In this document: positions 6,658-13,735 of the stretch, one piece after another
How positions within the stretch are numbered: the first letter of the stretch is position 1
Layout of the letters: every line of letters begins with the position of its first letter
Assembly: GCA_947371775.1 (NCBI GenBank)
Contig: CANBQX010000014.1
Coordinates: 1 to 23,212, forward strand
Direction: 5' to 3'
DNA from: Comamonadaceae bacterium
Lineage (GTDB): Bacteria; Pseudomonadota; Gammaproteobacteria; Burkholderiales; Burkholderiaceae_C
Length of the DNA stretch: 23,212 bases
Notes under the pieces: generated by a model
Told to the model about the DNA's origin: nothing
Databases searched by the model: none
Seen by the model: only the letters and a program-made list of their open reading frames with translations
Program-made: the position numbers and the translations under genes

Positions 6658-8055
6658 CTAGATGGGTACGCCCACCAGATCGTGCCCCTCGGTGCCCACA
6701 ATGCGGGCGCGGGTGAACTCACCCACCTTGAGGGTCTTGCTGATTTTCTCGGGTGGTAGCAATCGCACCACACCGTCAATCTCGGGGGCGTCGGCATAGC
6801 TGCGGCCCAGTGCGCCTTTTTTGCCCAGCGAGGGTGCCGAGTCCACCAGCACTTGCATGGTGGCGCCCACGCGGCGGCGCAGGCGCTCGGCAGACACTTC
6901 CTCGGCCACGGCCATGAAACGCGAGCGACGTTCTTCGCGCAGCTCCACGGGCAACATGCCAGGCAAATCATTGGCCGTGGCACCGTCCACGGCGCTGTAG
7001 GCAAAGCAGCCCGCGCGGTCGATTTGCGCTTCGCGCACAAAGTCCAGCAGGTGCTCAAACTCGGCTTCGGTCTCACCCGGAAAGCCGGCAATAAAGGTGC
7101 TGCGCACCACCAGCTCAGGGCAGGCCGCGCGCCAGGCGGCGATGCGCTCCAGGTTTTTCTCGCCACTGGCAGGGCGCTTCATGCGCTTGAGCACGTCGGG
7201 GTGGCTGTGCTGCAGTGGAATGTCGAGGTAAGGCAGGACCTTGCCCGCTGCCATCAGCGGCACGATCTCGTCCACGCTGGGGTAGGGGTAGACGTAGTGC
7301 AAACGCACCCAAGCGCCATAGGGTGCTGCAATCTCGCCCAAAGCCGCCACCAGATCCACCATGCGGGTTTTGACCGGTTTGCCGTCCCAAAAGCCGGTGC
7401 GGTATTTCACGTCCACGCCATAGGCCGAGGTGTCCTGGCTGATCACCAATAGCTCTTTCACGCCACCTTCAAACAGCGCGCGCGCTTCGTTCAGCACATC
7501 GCCAATCGGGCGCGACACCAGGTCGCCCCGCATGGACGGGATGATGCAAAAAGTGCAGCGGTGGTTGCAGCCTTCGCTGATCTTGAGGTAGGCGTAGTGG
7601 CGCGGTGTGAGCTTGAGGCCCGCAATACCAAAGGACTGTGGCACCAGGTCGATAAACGGGTCATGCGGCTTGGGCAGGTTCAGGTGCACCGCGTCCATCA
7701 CCTCTTGCGTGGCGTGGGGTCCCGTAACGGCCAGCACCTTGGGGTGCATCTGGCGCACCATGTTGTTGCCCTGCGCATCCGACTTGGCGCCCAGGCACCC
7801 GGTGACGATGACGCGGCCGTTCTCAGCCAAGGCCTCGCCAATCGTGTCCAGGCTCTCTTGGACCGCGTCGTCAATAAAGCCGCAGGTGTTGACGATCACC
7901 AGATCGGCACCTTGAAACGTCTTGGAGGTCTGGTAACCCTCGGCGCTGAGCTGGGTCAGGATCAGTTCGGAATCGGTCAGGGCCTTGGGGCAGCCCAGGC
8001 TGACAAATCCTACTTTGGGGGCTGCGGCGGAGGAGGGGGAAATGACGTCGTTCAT
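6658..8055 (-). CDS. rimO: Ribosomal protein S12 Asp methylthiotransferase
   Basis: This 465-residue protein is a radical-SAM methylthiotransferase that adds a methylthio group to a conserved Asp of ribosomal protein uS12. The N-terminal UPF0004 domain has the three cluster cysteines Cys22, Cys58 and Cys87 (SLGCPKALTDSE, VNTCGFI, TGCLG). The radical-SAM motif CNHRCTFC at 163-170 gives Cys163, 167 and 170, followed by IIPSMRG, and a TRAM domain fills the last 65 residues or so. The SLGCPKN-like start and IPSMRG distinguish RimO from MiaB. The gene starts two bases after the phaR stop, with no strong ribosome-binding site of its own, which points to coupling. Confidence 0.96.
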   Translation of the reverse strand: MNDVISPSSAAAPKVGFVSLGCPKALTDSELILTQLSAEGYQTSKTFQGADLVIVNTCGFIDDAVQESLDTIGEALAENGRVIVTGCLGAKSDAQGNNMVRQMHPKVLAVTGPHATQEVMDAVHLNLPKPHDPFIDLVPQSFGIAGLKLTPRHYAYLKISEGCNHRCTFCIIPSMRGDLVSRPIGDVLNEARALFEGGVKELLVISQDTSAYGVDVKYRTGFWDGKPVKTRMVDLVAALGEIAAPYGAWVRLHYVYPYPSVDEIVPLMAAGKVLPYLDIPLQHSHPDVLKRMKRPASGEKNLERIAAWRAACPELVVRSTFIAGFPGETEAEFEHLLDFVREAQIDRAGCFAYSAVDGATANDLPGMLPVELREERRSRFMAVAEEVSAERLRRRVGATMQVLVDSAPSLGKKGALGRSYADAPEIDGVVRLLPPEKISKTLKVGEFTRARIVGTEGHDLVGVPI

Positions 8056-8057
8056 TG

Positions 8058-8540
8058 TTATCGTTTAGCGCCAAAGCTGCCCAGCGTGCTCAAGAACTGC
8101 TCGGTTTGCTTTTGCATTTGTTCCTGCATTTGCGTCAGCACATTGGTGCCCATGACATTGGGCACGAGAGGAACTTGCATCTCCATCAGGGTCTGGATGT
8201 TCTTCTCGATATAGCCGCCCATCATGCCCTGCATGGCATGGCCATAGAAGCGGATGATGTTGGACAGCACCGGCACGGTAAACATGGGCGAGCCGTTGGC
8301 TTCTTCTTCCAAAATGATTTGCAGCAGGATGCTGCGGGTCAGGTTCTCGGAGGTTTTGGCGTCCACCACCGCAAAAGGCTCGTGCTGCATTACCAGTTGC
8401 TTGATCTCTGCCAGCGTGATGTAGGTCGAGGTGTGGGTGTCGTACAGACGCCGGTTGGGGTATTTTTTGATGACCCGGTCGGGCAGATCGGTCCCTGCTT
8501 CAGGCTTGTCGGTGGCTTTGGCGGCAGATTTTGGGGGCAT
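8058..8540 (-). CDS. phaR: Polyhydroxyalkanoate synthesis regulator PhaR
   Basis: This 160-residue protein has the PhaR N-terminal DNA-binding domain, RVIKKYPNRRLYDT..S.YITL.EIK, followed by the PHB-accumulation regulatory region (ENLTRSILLQIILEEE). The tail is Met/Gln-rich (TQMQEQMQKQTEQF) and probably helical. PhaR represses phasin and PHA genes and binds PHA granules in betaproteobacteria. The frame is open back to a TTG at 8589-8591. I chose ATG at 8538-8540 because residues before it are low-complexity and no ribosome-binding site supports the TTG. Its presence implies that the organism stores polyhydroxybutyrate. It shares a transcript with rimO. Confidence 0.93.
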   Translation of the reverse strand: MPPKSAAKATDKPEAGTDLPDRVIKKYPNRRLYDTHTSTYITLAEIKQLVMQHEPFAVVDAKTSENLTRSILLQIILEEEANGSPMFTVPVLSNIIRFYGHAMQGMMGGYIEKNIQTLMEMQVPLVPNVMGTNVLTQMQEQMQKQTEQFLSTLGSFGAKR

Positions 8541-8613
8541 GGGCGCGGTCGGGTCGGTGGGTTGAGGGCCACGCCCCAAGACAGGGCGCAAGAAGGGATT
8601 GTAAGGAGGCGGG

Positions 8614-9018
8614 CTAGTCCAGCGGTTTGGCGCGCAGTTGCTTGGTGCTGGAGCGCTGGCTTTTGGATTGCAGGCGGCGTTGCTGCGAGCCGTAGGTCGG
8701 CTTGGTGGCGCGGCGCGGCTTGGGCGGTGTGGCCACGCTGTTCACCCATTCGTGCAGCCGGGCGAAGGCGTCGAGCCGGTTCTGCTCTTGCGTGCGGTGG
8801 CGCTGCGCCTTCAGAACAAATACGCCCTCGCTGGTCAGGCGGCTGTCTGGCAGCGCCAGCAAACGCGCCTTGAGGTCCTCAGGGAGGCTGGACGCCGGCA
8901 CGTCAAAGCGCAGGTGAATCGCGGTCGAGACCTTGTTGACGTTTTGCCCACCCGCGCCTTGCGCGCGGATGGCGCTGATCTCGACCTGGGTCTCGTCAAT
9001 CGTGATCAAGGGCGTCAT
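8614..9018 (-). CDS. arfB: Ribosome-rescue peptidyl-tRNA hydrolase ArfB (YaeJ)
   Basis: This 134-residue protein has the release-factor-like GGQ motif at residues 23-25 within RAQGAGGQNVNKVST, the hallmark of domain 3 of class I release factors. The basic tail (KPTYGSQQRRLQSKSQRSSTKQLRAK) is what YaeJ/ArfB inserts into the empty mRNA channel of stalled ribosomes. ArfB hydrolyses the peptidyl-tRNA on non-stop complexes. ATG at 9016-9018 is chosen over an upstream extension because AGAGGTG lies seven bases before it and it matches the family's N-terminus. It diverges from the small basic protein gene, with 63 bases between the starts. Confidence 0.94.
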   Translation of the reverse strand: MTPLITIDETQVEISAIRAQGAGGQNVNKVSTAIHLRFDVPASSLPEDLKARLLALPDSRLTSEGVFVLKAQRHRTQEQNRLDAFARLHEWVNSVATPPKPRRATKPTYGSQQRRLQSKSQRSSTKQLRAKPLD

Positions 9019-9081
9019 AAACACCTCTGGCCTGCAGTTAAACTGCAAGCGCATCGCATCCACATTGAACAGGAGAAGGTC

Positions 9082-9231
9082 ATGGCAAAAGGTCAACAAA
9101 AAACCAACAAAGAAGCGAAGAAGCCCAAGAAGGATACGTCACCACCCAAACCCTTGGCCGGCGGCGAGCCCCCAGTGCGTGCGACCATCACCACTGCAGT
9201 GATTCCGCGCGGCAAGCTCAAGAACAAATAA
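9082..9231 (+). CDS. Small basic protein of 49 residues, unknown function
   Basis: A short gene encodes a protein beginning MAKGQQKTNKEAKKPKKD, rich in Lys and Pro and lacking Cys and Trp. Support for it being real: a near-perfect ribosome-binding site AGGAGAAGG (9071-9079) just before the ATG, a strong intrinsic terminator 20 bases after the stop, and a pattern (MAKGQ..NKE.KKPKKD) that I recall as a widespread uncharacterised small proteobacterial protein. Its function is not known. The charge and its place beside arfB hint at RNA or ribosome contact, but that is only inference. Confidence 0.8.
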   Translation: MAKGQQKTNKEAKKPKKDTSPPKPLAGGEPPVRATITTAVIPRGKLKNK

Positions 9232-9249
9232 ACGCCACGGCGTACAAGT

Positions 9250-9279
9250 AAAAAGCGCACCCTGGGGTGCGCTTTTTTT
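9250..9279. terminator. Bidirectional intrinsic terminator
   Basis: GCGCACC (9255-9261) and GGTGCGC (9266-9272) form a seven-base stem with a four-base loop, flanked by five A on the left and seven T on the right. It ends the small basic protein gene on the plus strand and can end the PfkB kinase transcript on the minus strand. Confidence 0.92.
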
Positions 9280-9296
9280 GTGTCCATACCGGGCAT

Positions 9297-10238
9297 TTAT
9301 CCGGGAAACATCGCCCGTATTTCAGCGAGGGTGGGCGGCTGACAACCCGAACGTGTGCAGTTGATTGCTGCAGCACACATGGCTTGGCGCAAGCTGGTGT
9401 GCACGCGCTGTGCGGCGCCTTCAGGCTGCAAAGCCCAATCGGCCAGGCAGTTGCCCCAAAAGGTGTCTCCGGCACCGACGGTGTCGACCAAGCGCACCTG
9501 CGGAACATCCTGCGATGCGCTCGCACCGTCCACTTGCAAAAAAGCGCCTTGTGCTCCAAAGGTGAGGGCGATACGGCTGGCACCATGTGCGGCCAGCGAG
9601 GCCGCAATCGCAGGGGCGTCGGCACGGTTCACGTTGGCAAAACCCAGGGTTTCCAAATCTTCATCGCTGGCTTTGATCCAGTCGGCCAAGGCCGCCACTT
9701 GGCGAACTGCAGCCACGTAGGCGTCCAAATCGGCGGCCAATTTGGGCCGCAGGTTGACATCCACGCTGACCGTCCAGCCGCGTTGTTTGGCACCTTGCAA
9801 GATCGCCAACACCTTGTCGTGTTCCGGCGGCACCAGAAGCAGCGAGCCGGTGTGCAGTACGCCGGGCGACTGGGTGTCGAGGTGGCATAGCACCTGCGCC
9901 ACGCCGTAGTCGCGGTCGGAGATGCCTTCGCGGTAAAAGCCGTAGCTGGGCTGGCCATGGCTCACTTGCACCACAGCCAAGGACGTGGGCAGGCGGCTCG
10001 CGGGCAACAAGGACTTGACACCGTCCGCAGCGAACTGTGCTTGCATGTGCTGGCCAAACAGATCGGTGGACAAGGGGTTCAAAAAACCCACATCGGCGCC
10101 GCGCAGCGCAGCGGCACGTGCCAGGTTGAAGGGGCTGCCCCCCATGAAGGGCCGCAGGCTTCCATCGGGCTGCGCAATGCAGTCCATCAGGGCCTCGCCC
10201 AAGACCCAAATGTGCGTCGCTGGCACCAAGGCGCTCAT
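9297..10238 (-). CDS. PfkB-family carbohydrate kinase (fructokinase-like)
   Basis: This 313-residue protein is a ribokinase/PfkB-family sugar kinase. The N-terminal GEALMDCIAQPDG and the di-Gly substrate motif MGGSPFNLA (32-40) are present. The C-terminal signature DTVGAGDTFWG (252-262) holds the anion hole GAG and the catalytic base Asp258. The N-terminal pattern and overall length fit fructokinase-like members, but the sugar cannot be read from sequence. Its start overlaps the permease stop as ATGA, so it is the third gene of the leftward arm of the sugar locus and probably phosphorylates the imported sugar. The bidirectional terminator follows. Confidence 0.9.
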   Translation of the reverse strand: MSALVPATHIWVLGEALMDCIAQPDGSLRPFMGGSPFNLARAAALRGADVGFLNPLSTDLFGQHMQAQFAADGVKSLLPASRLPTSLAVVQVSHGQPSYGFYREGISDRDYGVAQVLCHLDTQSPGVLHTGSLLLVPPEHDKVLAILQGAKQRGWTVSVDVNLRPKLAADLDAYVAAVRQVAALADWIKASDEDLETLGFANVNRADAPAIAASLAAHGASRIALTFGAQGAFLQVDGASASQDVPQVRLVDTVGAGDTFWGNCLADWALQPEGAAQRVHTSLRQAMCAAAINCTRSGCQPPTLAEIRAMFPG

Positions 10239-11179
10239 TTCTTCAGCAGGTGCTGGCGGCGAATCACGTCAATCCACACCGCCACGATGACCACGGCACC
10301 TATCGCCATCATTTGCTTGAACTGCGAGATCTCCATCAGGTTCATGCCGTTGCGGATCATGGTGATCAGCACGGCGCCCAGCAAGCTGCCCCAAATGCTG
10401 CCGCGTCCGCCGAAGAGCGACGTGCCGCCCAAAATGACGGCAGCAATCGCATCGAGTTCAAACATCTGGGCCATCTTGCCGCTGGAGGAGTCCATGCGTG
10501 CCATCAGCACCACAGCACCCAAGGCGCAGCTCAGGCCGGAGACCACGTACACCGCCAGTTTGTACCAACGGATGTTGATGCCGACCTGGCGTGCGCCCAT
10601 CTCGTTGGAGCCCATGGCATACACATAGCGGCCGAGCTTGGTGCTCGACAGCACAAAGGCCATCACGACAAAGTAAATGCCAGTGATCCAAATCGGCATG
10701 GGCACACCCAGGAGCTCGCCATAGCCGATGAAGGGCAGGGGGTCGGGCATGCCGGAATTGTCAAAGCCGCCGGTGGCGTCAAACGCCAGGCCGCGCCACA
10801 GGGTCAAGCCCCCAAGCGTGACGATAAATGCGGGGATGCCCACAAAGGCAACCAGGTAGCCGTTGAACACGCCCACGGCAGCGCCAATCGCCAATGCGGC
10901 CACGATGGCGGCATAGGGGTTCACGCCCAGTTTGATCATCAGGTGTCCTGCCACAGCGCCGGCCAAGGCGGTCAATGCGCCCACGGCCAAATCGACACCG
11001 CCGGTCAGAATCACAAAGGTTTGGCCGCCCGCGAGCAGCGCGATCACAGAGCCCTGCACCAGGATGTTCGACAAATTACCGGTGGTCAAAAAATAGGGGG
11101 ACGCCACCGTGAGCAGGGCGCCCAAAACCAGCACAGCCACCAGTGCGCCATACCATTCTTGTCGGGTGAGGGACTTCAT
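10235..11179 (-). CDS. Sugar ABC transporter permease (RbsC/FrcC type)
   Basis: This 314-residue, very hydrophobic protein is of the BPD-transporter-like family 2 used by ribose/fructose-type CUT2 importers. Motifs seen are VASPYFLTTGNLSNILVQGSVIALLAGGQTFVILTGGVDLAVG near the N-terminus and the cytoplasmic coupling region GGTSLFGGRGSIWGSLLGAVLI at about residues 248-270. About eight to ten membrane segments are expected. It partners the binding protein upstream and the ATPase across the divergent control region. Upstream is a 112-base gap with inverted repeats, and GGAA about nine bases before the ATG. Confidence 0.95.
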   Translation of the reverse strand: MKSLTRQEWYGALVAVLVLGALLTVASPYFLTTGNLSNILVQGSVIALLAGGQTFVILTGGVDLAVGALTALAGAVAGHLMIKLGVNPYAAIVAALAIGAAVGVFNGYLVAFVGIPAFIVTLGGLTLWRGLAFDATGGFDNSGMPDPLPFIGYGELLGVPMPIWITGIYFVVMAFVLSSTKLGRYVYAMGSNEMGARQVGINIRWYKLAVYVVSGLSCALGAVVLMARMDSSSGKMAQMFELDAIAAVILGGTSLFGGRGSIWGSLLGAVLITMIRNGMNLMEISQFKQMMAIGAVVIVAVWIDVIRRQHLLKK

Positions 11180-11209
11180 GAAAACAGTTCCAATCTACAA
11201 AAAACAAAC

Positions 11210-11270
11210 GACCACCAGCAATTCAGATCACTGGCGGTCGCACGGGCTGCCCCGAACCACCACGCGGTGG
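11210..11270 (-). repeat. Inverted repeats between binding-protein and permease genes
   Basis: Two small dyads lie in the 112-base gap: GACCACCAG/CTGGCGGTC (11210-11218 with 11231-11239, one mismatch) and CCACC/GGTGG (11257-11261 with 11266-11270). Hairpins here often protect the binding-protein mRNA and lower downstream expression, which would give excess binding protein over permease. No T run is present. Confidence 0.45.
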
Positions 11271-11291
11271 CGCCGAGGCAGCTGTCGGGCT

Positions 11292-12248
11292 TTACTTCAC
11301 TTTCATGAACTGGCCAACGCCGGAGTCCTTGGCGAACTGGTCCACGTTGGAAGGCAGAACCAGGAAAGAACCGGTGTCGATACGCGCTTCCACTGGCTTG
11401 CCTTCGGCAGCAGCGATCGCGGTTTCCACGCCGACTTGACCAATCTTGGCCAGCATTTGAGCCGCGTTGGCCGATTGCCAGCCTTGCTTCATCATGTCCA
11501 GGCCGCCAGGAGAGCCGTCAAAGCCAGCGATCTTGACTTCGCCTGCTTTTTTGCCAGCAGCCATCAATGCGGCCTTGGCACCCAAAGCGCCGCCGTCCCA
11601 TGCGCAAGCAATGACCTTGGCGGTGGGGTTGGCACGCAGAGCAGTTTCCACGCCGTTTTGGGCCATGGTTTGGTCCCAGGTGGTGGGGACGTCAACGATC
11701 TTGACGTTCTTGCGAACAGCGTTCAGGCCGTCCACAAAACCTTTGCGGCGCTCTTGGCCGGTGGATTGACCTTGGTCGCCGGTCACGTAGATCACGGTGT
11801 CGCCGTCTTTGATTTGCTCAGCAGCCCATTTACCTTGCACCATGGCGGCTTTGATGTTGTCGGTCGCGACATACGAAGTGATCTTGGCGCCGGTGATGCC
11901 GGTGTCCACAGCCACGACCTTGATTCCAGCGGCCAGAGCCTTGTTGATAGCGGGTGCAATACCTGCGCTGTCCACGGGGGCGATAGCGATGGCGTTGACC
12001 TTGCGGGTGATCATGTCTTCAACGATAGCGAGCTGCTTGGACAGTTCGCCTTTTTCAGCGGCGAGTTCGATGAACTTCACGCCAGCTTTTTGGCCAGCTT
12101 TCTTTGCGCCACCGTTGATCAGCGTCCAACCTTCGTTGGTGTTGCCGTTGGTGATGTAGGCAACGGTGGTTTCAGCCATAGCTGTTGCCATGAGGCCTGC
12201 GGCAGCCATTGCGATGGCCAAACGGCCGAGGGTACGTTTCATGTTCAT
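11292..12248 (-). CDS. Periplasmic sugar-binding protein (RbsB/FrcB type)
   Basis: This 318-residue protein has a clear signal peptide (MNMKRTLGRLAIAMAAAGLMATAMA, cleavage near residue 25) and a periplasmic-binding-protein-like domain typical of ribose/fructose-type importers: AYITNGNTNEGW at the start of the mature protein, IAIAPVDSAGIAPAINKALAAGIKVVAVDTG in the first lobe and VKIAGFDGSPGGLDMMKQG in the second. It captures the sugar for the membrane complex. ATG at 12246-12248 is chosen, with GGAG eight bases before it. The frame is open further upstream into the control region, but those residues look non-coding. The bound sugar is unknown. Confidence 0.95.
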   Translation of the reverse strand: MNMKRTLGRLAIAMAAAGLMATAMAETTVAYITNGNTNEGWTLINGGAKKAGQKAGVKFIELAAEKGELSKQLAIVEDMITRKVNAIAIAPVDSAGIAPAINKALAAGIKVVAVDTGITGAKITSYVATDNIKAAMVQGKWAAEQIKDGDTVIYVTGDQGQSTGQERRKGFVDGLNAVRKNVKIVDVPTTWDQTMAQNGVETALRANPTAKVIACAWDGGALGAKAALMAAGKKAGEVKIAGFDGSPGGLDMMKQGWQSANAAQMLAKIGQVGVETAIAAAEGKPVEARIDTGSFLVLPSNVDQFAKDSGVGQFMKVK

Positions 12249-12278
12249 AACAAGGTCTCCAAAGGGTTGAGGTAGCCG

Positions 12279-12294
12279 CACAGATGAACCTGTG
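12279..12294. repeat. Dyad in the binding-protein leader
   Basis: CACAG and CTGTG are separated by six bases, a 16-base dyad 31 bases upstream of the binding-protein start. It is the size of a typical operator or a small leader hairpin. No regulator is encoded nearby to match it to. Confidence 0.35.
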
Positions 12295-12322
12295 ACGTGC
12301 TGGGATCGAATTAAAGCAGATT

Positions 12323-12359
12323 TTTGACTAATTAAATCTAGGGGTTTTACTAATACAAT
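12323..12359. promoter_or_regulatory. Divergent promoter region with an imperfect direct repeat
   Basis: Two 15-base copies, TTTGACTAATTAAAT (12323-12337) and TTTTACTAATACAAT (12345-12359), match at 12 of 15 bases and are spaced exactly 22 bases start to start, about two helical turns. They lie in the only AT-rich part of the 226-base gap between the divergent arms. Hexamers resembling sigma-70 elements (TTGACT, TACAAT) overlap the copies but are not at ideal spacing, so promoter positions are uncertain. The layout suggests a regulator that binds as a tandem and controls both arms. Confidence 0.5.
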
Positions 12360-12392
12360 TTCCGCCAGACCGTGGCATGCTCGTACCCCAAT

Positions 12393-12451
12393 CGTGGTTT
12401 GTGCGCGCCGGACTGACGCGAAAACCACGGCCCACGGCCCGGCTTTTTCTT
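12393..12451 (+). promoter_or_regulatory. Structured leader of the ATPase transcript
   Basis: CGTGGTTT (12393-12400) pairs with AAACCACG (12422-12429) around a 21-base loop. A second, competing pairing joins GCCGG (12407-12411) to CCGGC (12439-12443), which directly precedes TTTTTCTT (12444-12451). The arrangement resembles an attenuator, but the second stem is only five base pairs with a large loop, so this is weak. Confidence 0.3.
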
Positions 12452-12474
12452 ACCGAACTAAAGAATTCACCTGT

Positions 12475-13263
12475 ATGACAACCAAGCAAGCGGTGCTGCG
12501 CATCAGCGGCATTACCAAGCACTACGGGGGCGTCAAAGCCCTCACCGACGCGCACTTCAATCTCCAACCCGGTGAGCACGCCGCCATCGTCGGAGACAAC
12601 GGTGCGGGCAAGAGCACCTTTGTGCGTTTGATCACGGGGGTCGAACAACCCAACCAGGGCGACATCCTGCTCGACGGCCAGAAGGTGAGCTTTCGCTCGC
12701 CTTTGGATGCCCGTGACCAGGGCATTGAGACGGTGTACCAAACCCTGGCATTGGCCGAGGACCTGGATGTGCCGGCCAATATCTTTTTGGGTCGTGAGAT
12801 CACGCACCTGAATCTGGGCCCCTTGTCGATCCTGAACCACAAGGCCATGCGCGCGCAATCCACCGAGATGCTGTCGACCACCGGCGTGAAGATTCAAGAC
12901 ATGTCGGAGAGCCTGCGTGGCATGTCGGGCGGTCAGCGCCAGTGCGTGGCCATTGCCCGTGCGGCGGGCTTCGCCAAGAAGCTCATCATCTTGGACGAGC
13001 CCACCGCCGCTTTGGGTGTGGCCGAGACGGCCCGCGTAGAGCAAATCATCAAGGGCCTCAAAACCCAGGGCGTGCCGCTGATCATCATCAGCCACAACCT
13101 GCGCCAGGTGTTTGATTTGGTGGACCGCATTTGGGTGTTTCGCCAAGGGCGCATTATTTGCAGCCGCCCCACCAAAGAGACCAATCCGGAAGAAATCGTG
13201 GGCCTGATTACCGGCGCCATCGATCCTGCCAAATTTGTCGAACAAGAGGCCGCCGTATGCTGA
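12475..13263 (+). CDS. Sugar ABC transporter ATP-binding protein (FrcA-like)
   Basis: This 262-residue protein is a single ABC ATPase domain. Walker A GDNGAGKST is at 40-48, the Q-loop Gln at 89, the signature MSGGQRQ (150-156, Met replacing the usual Leu), Walker B KLIILDEP at 169-176 with catalytic Glu175, and the switch His at 207. Ribose-type importers usually carry a doubled ATPase of about 500 residues. A single 260-residue subunit is the form used in FrcA-type fructose systems and would act as a homodimer. It heads the rightward arm. ATG at 12475 begins the conserved domain, and no strong ribosome-binding site precedes it. Confidence 0.94.
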   Translation: MTTKQAVLRISGITKHYGGVKALTDAHFNLQPGEHAAIVGDNGAGKSTFVRLITGVEQPNQGDILLDGQKVSFRSPLDARDQGIETVYQTLALAEDLDVPANIFLGREITHLNLGPLSILNHKAMRAQSTEMLSTTGVKIQDMSESLRGMSGGQRQCVAIARAAGFAKKLIILDEPTAALGVAETARVEQIIKGLKTQGVPLIIISHNLRQVFDLVDRIWVFRQGRIICSRPTKETNPEEIVGLITGAIDPAKFVEQEAAVC

Positions 13264-13697
13264 AAGGAATCGATCCTTTATTGACGCCCGAGCTGCTCAT
13301 GCACCTGAGTGCCATGGGCCATGGCGAATGGGTGGCTGTGGTGGACGCCAACTTTACCGCCGACTTTTTGAGCCACGGCAAGCCGGTGGTGCGTTTGCCG
13401 GGCAACGATTTGGCGCGCGTGAGCAAAGCAGTGTTGTCCGTGATTCCCCTGGCGGTCGATGTGCCGCAACCCGCGGCCTATATGCAGGTCTGCAACTCAG
13501 AAGCAGGGCACCGCACCGCAGCCCAACAGGCGGTGGTGGACTGCTTGGCCAAAGAGGGCGTGCCGCAAGAGCGGGTAGAGGGCGTGGAACGCTTTGCCTT
13601 TTATGACAAGATCAAGGGCGCGAGCCTGATTGTGCAAAGCGGCGAAGCCACGGCCTACGGCAATGCCATGTTTTGCAAGGGCGTGATCCTGAACTGA
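13257..13697 (+). CDS. FucU/RbsD-family sugar mutarotase
   Basis: This 146-residue protein matches the FucU branch of the RbsD/FucU family: start MLKGIDPLLTPELL, the catalytic-His motif MGHGEWVAVVDANF (His22, Asp30), then VERFAFYDKIKGA and the final YGN..F.KGV. These enzymes catalyse interconversion of sugar anomers or ring forms so that an imported sugar can be used by a kinase or isomerase. The ATG overlaps the end of the ATPase gene by seven bases, with AGAGG just upstream, so the two are coupled. FucU members are not limited to fucose, so the substrate stays open. Confidence 0.92.
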   Translation: MLKGIDPLLTPELLMHLSAMGHGEWVAVVDANFTADFLSHGKPVVRLPGNDLARVSKAVLSVIPLAVDVPQPAAYMQVCNSEAGHRTAAQQAVVDCLAKEGVPQERVEGVERFAFYDKIKGASLIVQSGEATAYGNAMFCKGVILN

Positions 13698-13735
13698 GCG
13701 TCATCCGGGGCGACCGGTGACCACCGAAAGAATCT

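Noticed and set aside
11210..11270. Intrinsic terminator between binding-protein and permease genes
   Set aside because: Dyads are present but there is no T run on the minus-strand transcript, and the permease must be expressed with the binding protein.
10250..11308. 352-codon plus-strand frame opposite the permease
   Set aside because: It is a shadow of the permease codons: extremely His/Gln/Gly-rich, no motif and no ribosome-binding site.
12249..12428. 60-residue upstream extension of the sugar-binding protein
   Set aside because: It would put the signal peptide in the middle of the protein and code through the control region. ATG at 12246-12248 has a proper ribosome-binding site.
12328..13245. 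305-codon minus-strand frame opposite the ABC ATPase
   Set aside because: The opposite strand encodes all ABC ATPase motifs, and this frame has none of its own.
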